A stretch of DNA of 64,000 nt, from the NCBI RefSeq assembly GCF_963678635.1, contig NC_087062.1, positions 81,694,751-81,758,750 on the forward strand, in the 5' to 3' direction. Origin of the DNA: Symsagittifera roscoffensis (taxonomy: Eukaryota; Xenacoelomorpha; Acoela; Convolutidae). Within the stretch, counting starts at the first letter, position 1, and every line of letters starts with the position of its first letter. This document shows, one piece after another, positions 1 to 12,169 of the stretch. The position numbers were made by a program, and so were the translations under genes. The notes under the pieces were generated by a model that saw only the letters and a list, made by a program, of their open reading frames with translations, ran no database searches and was not told the DNA's origin.

Positions 1-2777
1 GGTCAAACCTTCCAGCCCCAGACTGTTACGAAAGCTGCACACAGTATGTTAAAGTAAAGTACAAAAAGCGACTAACGGACTATAAAGGCACACATATACA
101 GAGGTGCAACTGGTTTTTTCATTGATACCATTTTTTGAACAACAGTAAAATAGTTTTTCGGAAAATTAAAATTTTTGCAAAAAGTGAAAAAATGTTGAAA
201 GCGTCAAAAAAATAAAAATGAAAATCCCTAAGCCATGCATTTTTATAAGCCTGTTTTTATCAAACAAGAATGATAAGTTTAAGATGCCAAGTAGGAAATT
301 TGAATTTTATTTTAGTAACTGAACAAAACTAACGAAGCGGAAATAAAGCCGACAATCTTTGAGCAAAACCAATTGAGCCGAAAAAAAATTGATTTGATAA
401 AAAACTTCAAAAAGTTTGCTGTCCTCTCTGAAAACATCCAACAGCACTAGCAGCTAACATGATACTTGCGCGATGCGGCAATTAAGCCGACAACACTTGA
501 GCAGACAAACGAAAATTCGACAATTCAATTTTTATCGGAGAACAAATTTAATACAACCCCACAGCTTAGGCTGCAAAAGCAACCGCGTTACCTTCAGGTA
601 GCTGGGAAAAAATCTTAAAATTTTCAGGCTTAAATAATAGAGCAAGTTCAATTTCATGTAAGAAAAATTATTTACGGGAAAAAAGTCTAGTTGCCGATTA
701 AAAGATACTTGCTCTCGCATGTGGCATAATTAAAATGGGTCAAGTGATGTATTATATTAGCGCTCTTTCAGTCGTTATTTGAACAAAATCAAAAGTTTTG
801 ATAAAAGCCGGGGCGAGAAAAACTTATTTAACTCTTTCAATTTTTGATGTATTTTCGGGCGGAAGAAATGAGCTAGCAGGCTTATTTTTTTGTCAATCAA
901 ATCAGCTACCACAAAAAATCATCAAATTGTGTGAAGTAACATATCATATTCAAGTCCCTTCACCCAGAATTCAAACTAAATTTTAAAAATTCAAAAAATT
1001 GTCCCAGTGTTGAGAAAAATTTGGTTAAAATTTTTAAGTTGCAGATCAAATTGAGCGAGAAAAGAGAAATAGCAGGCATATTATAGTGTAGTGGGACTAG
1101 CTGCGAAGCTTTTGTTTTAACCCAATAAAGTTATTTGTGAAGTTGTTTTAGTCTTGTGACTGTCGAATGTGTCTAAATTCTAGACTTTAGTCTGATCTTT
1201 TTACCACACCACGTACAGAAGACCCGGCACTAAATTGAACAAAAAATTTTAGAAAATTTAAATGTTTTTTAAGAAAATGGTCGGAAAATTCTGTGCTACC
1301 TGCACAAAAATAGGCGATTCTTGTTCTTAACGGCGTCAAATTTCTCGAATCTGATTGTTGACACTTTTAAGAGTCAGTTTCGGGTCTTTTCTGTTACACA
1401 GTCCAGAATAGCCAAACTGTTAATTGAGCTTCTGTTTTGTTTCAGAAGGCCTGTATTTTTCTGAATATCTATTTGCGTGATCGAAATAGTAGCTCATGAC
1501 AACTTTCTCATAATACATAATGCGGATAATCTTCGATGTGTAATAACAACAAGGCGAAAGATTAATCGTATCAGGGAAAAACCCTGATTGTTTAGATTGC
1601 ACCTTTTTGTCCAAAGAAATGCGGACTGTTTTTGATTTGTAATAACACCCTGGCTGTTTAGACTGCTCGTTAATGAAAAGAAAAAAATGAAAAAAATTTG
1701 TACTTTTTTAAATTTGTTTTGAAAATAATCTCCCCATAGCTATGAAAAAAGTGAAAACTCGCTTTGATAGTTTCAGAAACTCCATTCAGTATCGATTAGA
1801 TAAAATGTCGTAACTTTTCTGGAGAAAAAACGACCGAATACAAATCTTTCTTTCATTCGTTCGAAAATCTGAACAATAGGGACAGATATCAACACCAAGG
1901 TTAAATATAAAAATAACCAACAAAGAGTTCCAGGTTCATTAATAACATCAATTGAAGCTCCTGATAACTGTAGAAAACTTTTAAATGACTTTTTTCAACA
2001 CCGGCAAAGCGGAGCGTCGCACCACTTGCGATAAAACACATACATAAAAATGTCGAAAAAAATAAGAAAATGTTGAAAGTAGATGAAATTTTTTTTCGTA
2101 TTTCTCGATAAAAGATAACTAGGGGCCCAGCTAATGCTGGAGGTACGTGATTGATATTTGTTGAGTTTGTTATACTGATGTGCGATGAGATTGGACTTTG
2201 AACAAACCTTAGTTTTTTCTCTACTAAAATAAGTGAGTAGTGAAAACTTTTGAGTTTGACATTCTTCAAAAAAAAAAAAAAATGTATACAAAAAATAACT
2301 AAGAAAGCGACGCTTCTACAGAAAAGTTCTTGCAGCCATATCTTTTGAATTAACCCTTCATCTCAGATTTGGTAGGGTAGTTTTTAAGAAAGCTTAGAAA
2401 TTTTCTCAGCAACGGTCGAAGTTCAAAAAATTTATTTTTCGAAATCCATGGAATTTTTTCATACTTTAGGCGTGGCTACTTAAACAGAGAAGATTCCTCA
2501 AACCAGGTTTCTCGATTGAACATTTAACTTGAGAAGGTAGTTTTTGAGAAACATCGAAAAGTTTCAAAAACGGTCAATTTTTCAAAATACTGACTTTTTT
2601 GATGGCCATAACGTTTTCTACAAAAAACTGGTCACATGCAATTATGAATTTAGGCAATCAACATGAAGTTTTTTGAGTAAGCCCTTATTATCAGAGTTTT
2701 CGGAAAAAATCAAAATTTTTCCAAAACTGTCAACTAATAAAAAAATTGACATTTCCAAAAATCATAGCTTTTTGTGT
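1..2777. repeat. 2.78-kb direct repeat, copy 1
   Basis: This stretch is nearly identical to 4493-7268, with single-base changes and small indels (for example 5 bases missing near 4547 in copy 2). Similarity ends abruptly after the shared bases TTTTTGTGT at 2777/7268. It begins at the first base of the window, so it may extend upstream. The sequence is AT-rich. From about 2330 it holds a degenerate 160-190-bp repeat marked by GGTAGTTTTT-like and TTTTTGTGT-like landmarks. Small ORFs of 60-122 codons occur in both copies but show no recognisable protein features. I see no gene here. Confidence 0.9.
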
Positions 2778-3474
2778 CCGTAATATACCAGGCCATTATC
2801 GGGGTGTGGCTAAAACAAGTTCGTTTAGACGATCCGCCGCAGCAGCCCCTATCCTTTCGGAAACTCCACCCCTAAGCAATTTTTCGCAAGTTTTTTTCGC
2901 AATTTAAACATCCAAGCAAGTATTTGTAGGTACAAGACGTGATACTCTCACTTTTCTACTTTGATCATCTTTGAATTTTAATTTCGAAAAACAACTTAAG
3001 CGTTTTCATATTGCAATAAAACTTGGTATGATGAATAAACCACTATTTGTGAACATTTTTGCTCTTCATACTTTACATCGTAACATCACCTATTTAGCAT
3101 AACAACACGTAAAACAAAAAAAAAGACATTTTGAAAAAAGGAAGAAATGGAAAAGTGCCGTGATACTTAAACCGTGGTAATTAGGAAACTTCTGGAAAGC
3201 TTACAACCTTTTTCACATTTTCTTCAGCTGCATAACCTATGTATCAACCCGTTTTGGATGCAAGATGCATAAAGTGACAAATAGTAACGAGTATACCATT
3301 GAAAAGAGCATTAACTTAAAAACTAGTTTCAAAATGGCGGTGGCTGAGGCGTTTCAACCAAAAGGTCGGTCGTTTGAGACCCGGTATCTTTTATTCGGGT
3401 GTTTTAGTCTGTTGCTTTTCACGCAAAATCAGGTACCAAAAACAACACAGAGGCGAAGCAGAGCTTCTCACAAC
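2778..3474. other. Spacer between the two 2.78-kb repeats; one tRNA-like patch
   Basis: No supported gene. Around 3343-3392 the plus strand has TGGCTGAGGCGTT followed about 20 bases later by GTCGTTTGAGACCC. These resemble the A and B boxes of a Ser/Leu-type tRNA or a tRNA-derived SINE head. No complete cloverleaf is evident to me. The rest is AT-rich and featureless. Confidence 0.4.
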
Positions 3475-4492
3475 TTCAGATAAAACACAAACATAAAAAA
3501 CGTAAGAAAAAAATTGAAAGTTTTGCCAAAAAATAAGTTGAACCAAAATTGTTGTGTGTCTCGATAAAAGATCACTAGCAGCCTAGCTAAAACTGGAGGT
3601 GGCTGTTTGATATTTTTGGATTTTTCTAATTTGATGTAAGATGAAATATAAATTTTCAAAATTGTACTGTTTGCGGGAAATGTCACAAACAATTCCCGCA
3701 AACGGTTTTTTTGATTGAATCTTTCATCTCAGATTTCATAAGTTAGTTTTTTTAAAAAAAAAAAAAAAAAAAATTGATAAAAATAGATTTTCCCGCTAAC
3801 CATAGCTTTTTCTGTTACAAAATTTTGGGCGGACTCTTTTATGAAGTAATTTGCACGGAACCTGTAATTTAAATTAACTCAGAAGTTCAGATTTGGAGGG
3901 GTTTTTGAGGAAAGTTGAGTAGTTTTAAAAAACGGTAAAAAACCAGATGTTGAGTTTTCCGAGGGCCACAAGTTTTGTTTTAGAAAAAAGTGAAGTTTTA
4001 CAAGTTTTTTGCAGGGAAGCCTCTCACAATCCACTCGCTCTATTGAACCCAAAGTTTTTAATTTGGAAGGGTAGTTTTCGAGAGAAGTAAAAAACCAACA
4101 AAAAAATCTAAAAGTTTGTTTTTCCAAGGGCTATAACTTTTTGTCTAAAAAAATTAGGGCGTAGCAGCATATGCAAGGGAGTTTCGCAAAAGTAATTTTG
4201 AAATAAACCAAAAATTTCAAATATGGGCGTGTTTTTTTTCCAACTGTTTGTTGGGTTTAACCCAAACTCTTAGATTTTAGAAAGTAACTTTGAGAAAAGT
4301 CAAAACTGGCCAAAAATTTTTCGAAAAATCAAATATTTGACTAATCCGAAGGACATATTTCTTTATGGAAGGAGCTGGGCGTAGCTACTCACTTACGCAG
4401 AAGAACTTTCAACAACCCGTTCTATCCATTGAATCAAAAGTTTTGGGTTTGAGAGGGTAGTTATTGGGAAAATGAAAAAATCCAAAAACTTG
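3475..4492. repeat. Diverged paralogue of the 2.0-2.77 kb part of the repeat, plus degenerate satellite
   Basis: From 3475 the order of landmarks (GATAAAACACA, CTCGATAAAAGAT, an AGCTAA...TGGAGGT block, CATCTCAGATTT) repeats that seen from about 2020, with much greater divergence than between the two main copies. From about 3735 to 4490 a degenerate unit of roughly 160-200 bp recurs, with landmarks near 3735, 3893, 4069, 4268 and 4455. No gene is supported. Confidence 0.6.
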
Positions 4493-7268
4493 GGTCAAAC
4501 CTTCCAGCCCCAGACTGTTACGAAAGCTGCACACAGTAGGTTAAAGTACAAAAAGAGACTAACGGACTATAAAGGCACACATATACAGAGGTGCAACTGG
4601 TTTTTTCATTGATACCATTTTTTGAACAACAGTAAAATAGTTTTTCGGAAAATTAAAATTTTTGCAAAAAGTGAAAAAATGTTGAAAGCGTCAAAAAAAT
4701 AAAAATGAAAATCCCTAAGCCATGCATTTTTATAAGCCTGTTTTTATCAAACAAGAATGATAAGTTTAAGATGCCAAGTAGGAAATTTGAATTTTATTTT
4801 AGTAACTGAACAAAACTAACGAAAAGGAAATAAAGCCGACAATCTTTGAGCAAAACCAATTGAGCCGAAAAAAAATTGATTTGATAAAAAACTTCAAAAA
4901 GTTTGCAGTCCTCTCTGAAAACATCCAACAGCACTAGCAGCTACCATGATACTTGCGCGATGCGGCAATTAAGCCGACAACACTTGAGCAGACAAACGAA
5001 AATTCGACAATTCAATTTTTATCGGAGAACAAATTTAATACAACCCCACAGCTTAGGCTGCAAAAGCAACCGCGTTACCTTCAGGTAGCTGGGAAAAAAT
5101 CTTAAAATTTTCAGGCTTAAATAATAGAGCAAGTTCAATTTCATGTAAGAAAAATTATTTACGGGAAAAAAGTCTAGTTGCCGATTAAAAGATACTTGCT
5201 CTCGCATGTGGCATAATTAAAATGGGTCAAGTGATGTATTATATTAGCGCTCTTTCAGTCGTTATTTGAACAAAATCAAAAGTTTTGATAAAAGCCGGGG
5301 CGAGAAAAACTTATTTAACTCTTTCAATTTTTGATGTATTTTCGGGCGGAAGAAATGAGCTAGCAGGCTTATTTTTTTGTCAATCAAATCAGCTACCACA
5401 AAAAATCATCAAATTGTGTGAAGTAACATATCATATTCAAGTCCCTTCACCCAGAATTCAAACTAAATTTTAAAAATTCAAAAAATTGTCCCAGTGTTGA
5501 GAAAAATTGGGTTAAAATTTTTAAGTTGCAGATCAAATTGAGCGAGAAAAGAGAAATAGCAGGCATATTATAGTGTAGTGGGACTAGCTGCGAAGCTTTT
5601 GTTTTAACCCAATAAAGTTATTTGTGAAGTTGTTTTAGTCTTGTGACTGTCGAATGTGTCTAAATTCTAGACTTTAGTCTGATCTTTTTACCACACCACG
5701 TACAGAAGACCCGGCACTAAATTGAACAAAAAATTTTAGAAAATTTAAATGTTTTTTAAGAAAATGGTCGGAAAATTCTGTGCTACCTGCACAAAAATAG
5801 GCGATTCTTGTTCTTAACGGCGTCAAATTTCTCGAATCTGATTGTTGACACTTTTAAGAGTCAGTTTCGGGTCTTTTCTGTTACACAGTCCAGAATAGCC
5901 AAACTGTTAATTGAGCTTCTGTTTTGTTTCAGAAGGCCTGTATTTTTCTGAATATCTATTTGCGTGATCGAAATAGTAGCTCATGACAACTTTCTCATAA
6001 TACATAATGCGGATAATCTTCGATGTGTAATAACAACAAGGCGAAAGATTAATCGTATCAGGGAAAAACCCTGATTGTTTAGATTGCACCTTTTTGTCCA
6101 AAGAAATGCGGACTGTTTTTGATTTGTAATAACACCCTGGCTGTTTAGACTGCTCGTTAATGAAAAGAAAAAAATGAAAAAAATTTGTACTTTTTTAAAT
6201 TTGTTTTGAAAATAATCTCCCCATAGCTATGAAAAAAGTGAAAACTCGCTTTGATAGTTTCAGAAACTCCATTCAGTATCGATTAGTTAAAATGTCGTAA
6301 CTTTTCTGGAGAAAAAACGACCGAATACAAATCTTTCTTTCATTCGTTCGAAAATCTGAACAATAGGGACAGATATCAACACCAAGGTTAAATATAAAAA
6401 TAACCAACAAAGAGTTCCAGGTTCATTAATAACATCAATTGAAGCTCCTGATAACTGTAGAATACTTTTAAATGACTTTTTTCAACACCGGCAAAGCGGA
6501 GCGTCGCACCACTTGCGATAAAACACATACATAAAAATGTCGAAAAAAAATAAGAAAATGTTGAAAAAAAGTAGATGATATTTTTTTTCGTATTTCTCGA
6601 TAAAAGATAACTAGGGGCCCAGCTAATGCTGGAGGTACGTGATTGATATTTGTTGAGTTTGTTATACTGATGTGCGATGAGATGGGACTTTGAACAAACC
6701 TTAGTTTTTTCTCTACTAAAATAAGTGAGTAGTGAAAACTTTTGAGTTTGACATTTTCAAAAAAAGAAAAAAATTTATACAAAAAATAACTAAGAAAGCG
6801 ACGCTTCTACAGAAAAGTTCTTGCAGCCATATCTTTTGAATTAACCCTTCATCTCAGATTTGGTAGGGTAGTTTTTAAGAAAGCTTAGAAATTTTCTCAG
6901 CAACGGTCGAAGTTCAAAAAATTTATTTTTCGAAATCCAAGGAATTTTTTCATACTTTAGGCGTGGCTACTTAAACAGAGAAGATTCCTCAAACCAGGTT
7001 TCTCGATTGAACATTTAACTTGAGAAGGTAGTTTTTGAGAAACATCGAAAAGTTTCAAAAACGGTCAATTTTTCAAAATACTGACTTTTTTGATGGCCAT
7101 AACGTTTTCTACAAAAAACTGGTCACATGCAATTATGAATTTAGGCAATCAACATGAAGTTTTTTGAGTAAGCCCTTATTATCAGAGTTTTCGGAAAAAA
7201 TCAAAATTTTTCCAAAACTGTCAACTAATAAAAAAATTGACAGTCCCAAAAATCATAGCTTTTTGTGT
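4493..7268. repeat. 2.78-kb direct repeat, copy 2
   Basis: Second copy of the unit at 1-2777, same orientation, offset 4492 at its left end and 4487 after a 5-base deletion. The two copies are separated by 1.7 kb of unrelated or distantly related repeats, so this is a dispersed direct duplication and not a simple head-to-tail array. Very few differences are visible, which suggests a recent event. No coding content is supported. Confidence 0.9.
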
Positions 7269-7432
7269 AAAAATTATTGGTTGTAGCTGCTTATGCACAA
7301 GAAATTTACGGAAACTGCATTTTCGATTGAACCCAAATTTTCGGATTTGGTCAGTGCGAAAACGGTGAAAAAGCTTTTGATAAACTTCGTTTTTTTCCCG
7401 ATTTTTTACACACTGAACAAATTAAGCTCTTG

Positions 7433-7498
7433 CCGGGACTCAAACCCAATTTTTTAGGGTGCAAAAGCTACCGCGTTACCTCCAGGCCAACTGGGAAG
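7433..7498 (-). repeat. tRNA-derived SINE-like segment
   Basis: On the minus strand this reads GGTAACGCGGTAGC (A-box-like) followed by GGGTTTGAGTCCC, a good T-arm with B-box. A diverged relative with the same AACGCGGT.GCTTTTGCA core lies at about 550-600 and again at 5037-5087 inside the 2.78-kb repeats. Dispersed copies with degraded T-arms suggest a tRNA-derived SINE or tRNA pseudogene family and not a functional tRNA. Confidence 0.4.
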
Positions 7499-10022
7499 GA
7501 ACCTGGTAGTTGCTAAAGTTCAATAAGACAGCAAATTAGTTAAAGAGTATAAGTGAGAAAGTTAAAGAGAAAGTTAAAGAGAATAACTGTTTTATATCAA
7601 GAAGTCATTCATGTGTTTTGTTGCGCAATTGAATTAAAACTCAACTTAATAACATTGTCAACAGACGGTTGGAAAAAATCAGGGAACACAGGAAGCAGAC
7701 TTGCACTTTTTAGATAAAACAAATGTGCTCAATTTAAGACTAAATCCACAGTCCTATCAAAAAACCGCGAAAACTCAAATTTGAATGCAAACAAATTTTA
7801 AAAATTTGATTTAGGAAAACTCATCATTTTTCATACAAGAGTCTGATCTACGTTCATCGCCATCGACTCTTGAAGATATATCTCAAAAATTTAAAGTTAA
7901 GCTGGAAAAAAGAATTTTCTCAATAAGAAATTAAAATTAGGTTTTTGCTAATATATTTGCTAGATATATATAATGTTCATTGAGACATAAAACAAATATT
8001 TTACCTATGATCTGTGTTTTTGAAAGTTATGAATTCGGGAAAAACCAGCTACCCAAAATGGAACACATATTTTGTTCCCTAAATTCAAGTGTGTGTAAAG
8101 TCTAAAGTGTGAGCGGCAAACCAACTCGTGCTCAAAAATGTCGCAAGCAAAAAATGATAGGTTCTTATATACGCTATGTAAAACTCAAAGTGTAATTTGT
8201 TTCATGTCTAGTAACATCTGGAATCTTTTTACATTTTGATTTATTCGCCTATTACGTATTATCAAAAAGGAACACATCACGCCTCCTGTATCCAAAAAAA
8301 AACTTTATTTGCTTAATATTGTCAACAGAAGTAGTCAAAAATGAAATGTTTTTAAAATTACTATTTCACGGCATGGGTTGCCTAGATTCTAGGGTTGCAT
8401 AAAAATCTAACTTAATTACAAATGAACTGGATTTTTTTAATCGATTTTTTAAATTTTATATCCGATGTTTTCAAAAAATGTCGAGTATCTCAAACCAAGG
8501 GTATTATGGAAACAATTGATTAACAATTAATGGATTTTTTCACCTTTGGTTTGAATCGAAAACCTGATTCAAATCAGGCTTTAAATCATTTTTTAAAAAT
8601 CAATCAACCCTGCCAGGTTCTATGAAAAAAATTGGTCAAAAATGGTCTAATAAGTCACAATTTGGCTGAAATGGAAACCACGCCAATCTAAAATATCTGG
8701 TGACTTTCTTGCGGCTCTGAGCGGTGATGAAGTGGTTACGTGAGGGTGAAGCAACATTACCCAGCCCAGAAAACTAACCAAAAAATGCACGTAGTTCTGA
8801 AGCAGGGAAGTTGGCCCTTTCCCTCGTGGATAAATTGTCTTAAGTCAGAACAAAAAATTTCGCTGAGAAAAATTTACGATACTGAGTCTCGACGCCTTTG
8901 TTTCGATCAAACGAAATGTTATAATAATTTGCGAGTTATCGTGAATATCTGTTCAATGTAAAAGTATAACTAAGTTGTCTACAATATATTGTTCAACTGA
9001 CTTTAAAAGTTTTTAAAACTAATGCGACGTGATCATGTAATGATTCATCTAAAATCTTGGGCATTTTTTAAGCAACTCTGACAGTTGCAATAGGAGTACA
9101 GCTGCTCGCATCAGGGCAAAACCCAATGTCTGCAAAAAAAATTCGAGAAAAATAGAATTTGTCGGACAAATAATTTTCTACAACTTTTGAAAATTTCATC
9201 AACTTTTTTTACAGAGAACACTAGACCATATACCATAAAATGCAGTCGGAATAATAAGAAGAATGATTTCAAAGCCGAATAAAATCGCCGCTCAATCGTG
9301 AACACTGCGATGTATATCCAGCGTTGATTATCCCAAATTGGTAATTTTGAAACTCAGATCGGTGCAAGTTTTTACCAATTTATTATTACCAAAAAATTGT
9401 AAGCTCTCTCCCTATCATAATGATTCTTCGAAAAATGTTTTTTCTAAATACTCTTCTAAAACGCTCAAAAGATCCAATTCTAACCAAGAGTCTGAGCCTA
9501 GAATGCCGTTTCGCATACTTCCCAAAAAAATTTTGCGGGTTTTTATGGTCAATTTTTGAAGCTTATTTCAACTTTGAGGAAAATCACTTATAACAACCAT
9601 TTCAATTGTGTTAAACGACTAGTTTTGAACGTAATTACAGTCGCTTTATGAAATTAGCTTTGCACATTTAAACTTTTTGGAACCTGATGTCTTTGTCACC
9701 TGTTCTTTTCAGTGTGACATAGAGCTGGCCGAAAAATAAAGAGATCTTAGATCTGGTTGACCTCTGGATGCACAACGGCAACAATTACTACCTTCTCCAA
9801 AAACAAACAGTCTTCGATAAAACAATTTCATTGCCTCATTGCACAGCTTTTGCATTGCAATAGTTTCAAAGCCAATTGGCTGCTTAACAATCACTTATCA
9901 ATGAACAAAAATAGAGCTATCAAACATTTCAAATCTTACAACCAATACAAGAGTCTTTTACAAGAACGCTCAACTCAGTTGCCCAACTTATCGAATTTTT
10001 CATCAACTCAAAGTTCATATTT
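7499..10022. other. AT-rich intergenic sequence
   Basis: No supported gene. It holds short purine-rich direct repeats near 7556-7585 (AGAAAGTTAAAG-type) and a motif at 7845 (CTACGTTCATCG) that recurs at 17850. Open frames of 60-108 codons here have no recognisable features. Confidence 0.5.
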
Positions 10023-11346
10023 TCAATACTCGTCACCCTCCTCTTCTGCCTCGCACTCAACAAAATCGACTCCAACCTCCTAGTCCTTTTCCAGGGTCGC
10101 CAGATCCTCTCTGGCCTCGGAGAACTCTCCTTTCTCCATTCTTTCGCCAACGTACTAGTGGACGAAGGCTCTCTTGGCATACATCAGATCAAACTTGTGG
10201 CCCAGTCAAATCCAGGCCTCGGCGATGGCGGTCGCATTGCTCAACAAGCCCACAGCTCTTTGCTCTTTGGTCAAATCACCTCCTAGAACTACAGTAGGGG
10301 CTGGTAGTTGATGCCTACCTTGAATCCAGTGGGGCACTTGTCGGCAAAATGGATGGTTTTCATCGTCTTGATAGTCGTAATACATGAATTGGCGCCTTTA
10401 GACACGACATAGCCTCGGAACAGCAGATAACAAGTCATATAGTTTCTGAGTTGTGGGTCGCATTTGAACATGATTATCTGGCTCCAAAGAAGAGTTGGTT
10501 ATCTCGGATTCCGATAGCTGCTCGTGGTAAGCAATCTCAGCCGAGATAACTAGAGCGTACGTGGCCAGAGGAAAAAGAACTCTGGGGTATAGCACCAAGT
10601 TCATCTGAAACTCAATCAAGTCGACATTTAAAGCCCCGTCGAATCAGAGAGACGTCGTGATAGAAGAGACGATCTGTCCAACAAGTCGGTTCAGGGTAGT
10701 ATATGTTGGTCTATTCACGTGAAAGTTTTGCCAACGAATATCATATATGGCCTGGTTGTCCGCCATGATAGCGCAGTCGGAGTGCTCAAGAGTGGCATTG
10801 TTTGTCAATATGGAGTTCTATGGTTGCACGACTGCAGATGCTATTTTAGGCGCAGGGTAGACAGCGAGTTCCAGCTTCGACTGTTCACCGTAGTCCACAG
10901 AGAGACGTCCCATTCCAGGAGCGGTGTGAAGTAAAACCAGATCCAGTTCCTCCTCCAAACGAGTGAAACATCAGGAATCCTTGCATTCTAGAGCATTGGT
11001 CGACAAGTTTTCGAAGTCGACCCACAGCTATGTCAACCATTAACTTGCCAACTGTATAGTGGCCCGCATCCGCCGCATCCTCTTCGACTGAGATCAACTG
11101 CTCCGGGTGAAATAGCAGTCTGCAGTTTCCAGTGCGGACCTCGTCAACAACGGATGGTTCCAAGTCCACAAAAACGGCCCTTTGAACGTGTTATCCACTA
11201 AGTATTTCCATGAAGGTGGTGGATGCGTCATCGTCTTGTCGCTTGGCATCTAGCTGGATCACGTGCTTCAGGCAGTACAACTGACAGCAGGCATTTCCTA
11301 TCTGCCTTCCGGCTTGTCAGGTATAGATACAGATACATTCACGCAT
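10023..11346 (-). pseudogene. Intronless alpha-tubulin pseudogene (processed type)
   Basis: Reading from 11346 to 10023 on the minus strand, fragments in shifting frames match alpha-tubulin from end to end: the initiator region beginning [44 protein letters not shown] (the tubulin GTP-binding signature), [25 protein letters not shown], then the acidic tail closing in a normal stop at 10023-10025. The span of 1324 bases is close to the roughly 1.35 kb of an intron-free alpha-tubulin coding region. I see no introns, but many frameshifts and stops, including a stop where the early Gly of the GQAG motif should be. A retrocopy of a tba gene is the best explanation. No obvious poly-A tract remains downstream. 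It cannot make functional tubulin. Confidence 0.88.
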
Positions 11347-12169
11347 ATGCTGATTCACAATTTGTTAGAAAGATTAGTCAGTTTCTCGAAATAAAGCCGC
11401 AGCGACTTGGACAGAAAGACCTGAAAATCACAATAAGCATTAATTCAGGAATTGTTTTAGATTTCCCGAGCTGCTCAGAAGGCAGCACTTTTTAACAATA
11501 GATTCTTACGCACTGTAACGAACCTCAATCTTGTACCAACGTTAATTAACATTGGCATCGACCTGATATCATAATATTTGAACCAAAAACTTAAAATTTA
11601 TCCCGGTTTGCAGAAATATTTAAGGAAAAAAAAACATTAATTGTCGAACAAATTAATATAACTTATGGGAAATTGTAGGCAATATACTTTTCGACCAATG
11701 AATCTGAATGAAGTTAAGCCACCTAAAGTGCCTTTAACAGCGTATTTTTATTTTTTACGAAAAGTTTTAGACTCTAATAAAAAAAATTCTCCGATTAATT
11801 TGTAAAAAATGTGGTAGAAAAACTAATTAACCGAAACTGCTATATACTGGAGAAAAAAGTATTGCAACCAAATAATTTTCAGAGCTCAAAAACTCCCTGT
11901 GAAACTTATGATCACAAAATCTTGTCATTCCAGGTGTGAAAACAACTCGTTAGTACACATGTTTTGACTGACTGAATTGAAACAGAAAACATTTTGAAAT
12001 CTAACAGATATCGAGCCCTCTATATCAAGAGAACAAATTTCGTTCTGATCCGGAATATAGCAGTAAGTACTCAGAATTCTCATTTCCATTTTTTGAGAGA
12101 TGCAATTTGCATCATTTTTTCTCGCGATTTTAAGAAAACTAGCGTAAAACGCACCTCCGGTACTCATGA
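11347..12169. other. AT-rich intergenic sequence
   Basis: No gene, RNA or clear repeat that I can support. The right edge grades into the first, most diverged monomers of the 168-bp array. Confidence 0.5.

Noticed and set aside
532-720. 62-codon minus frame repeated identically at 5019-5207, and other duplicated short frames
   Set aside because: Their identity follows from the recent 2.78-kb duplication. Composition is AT-driven and no motif or start context supports coding.
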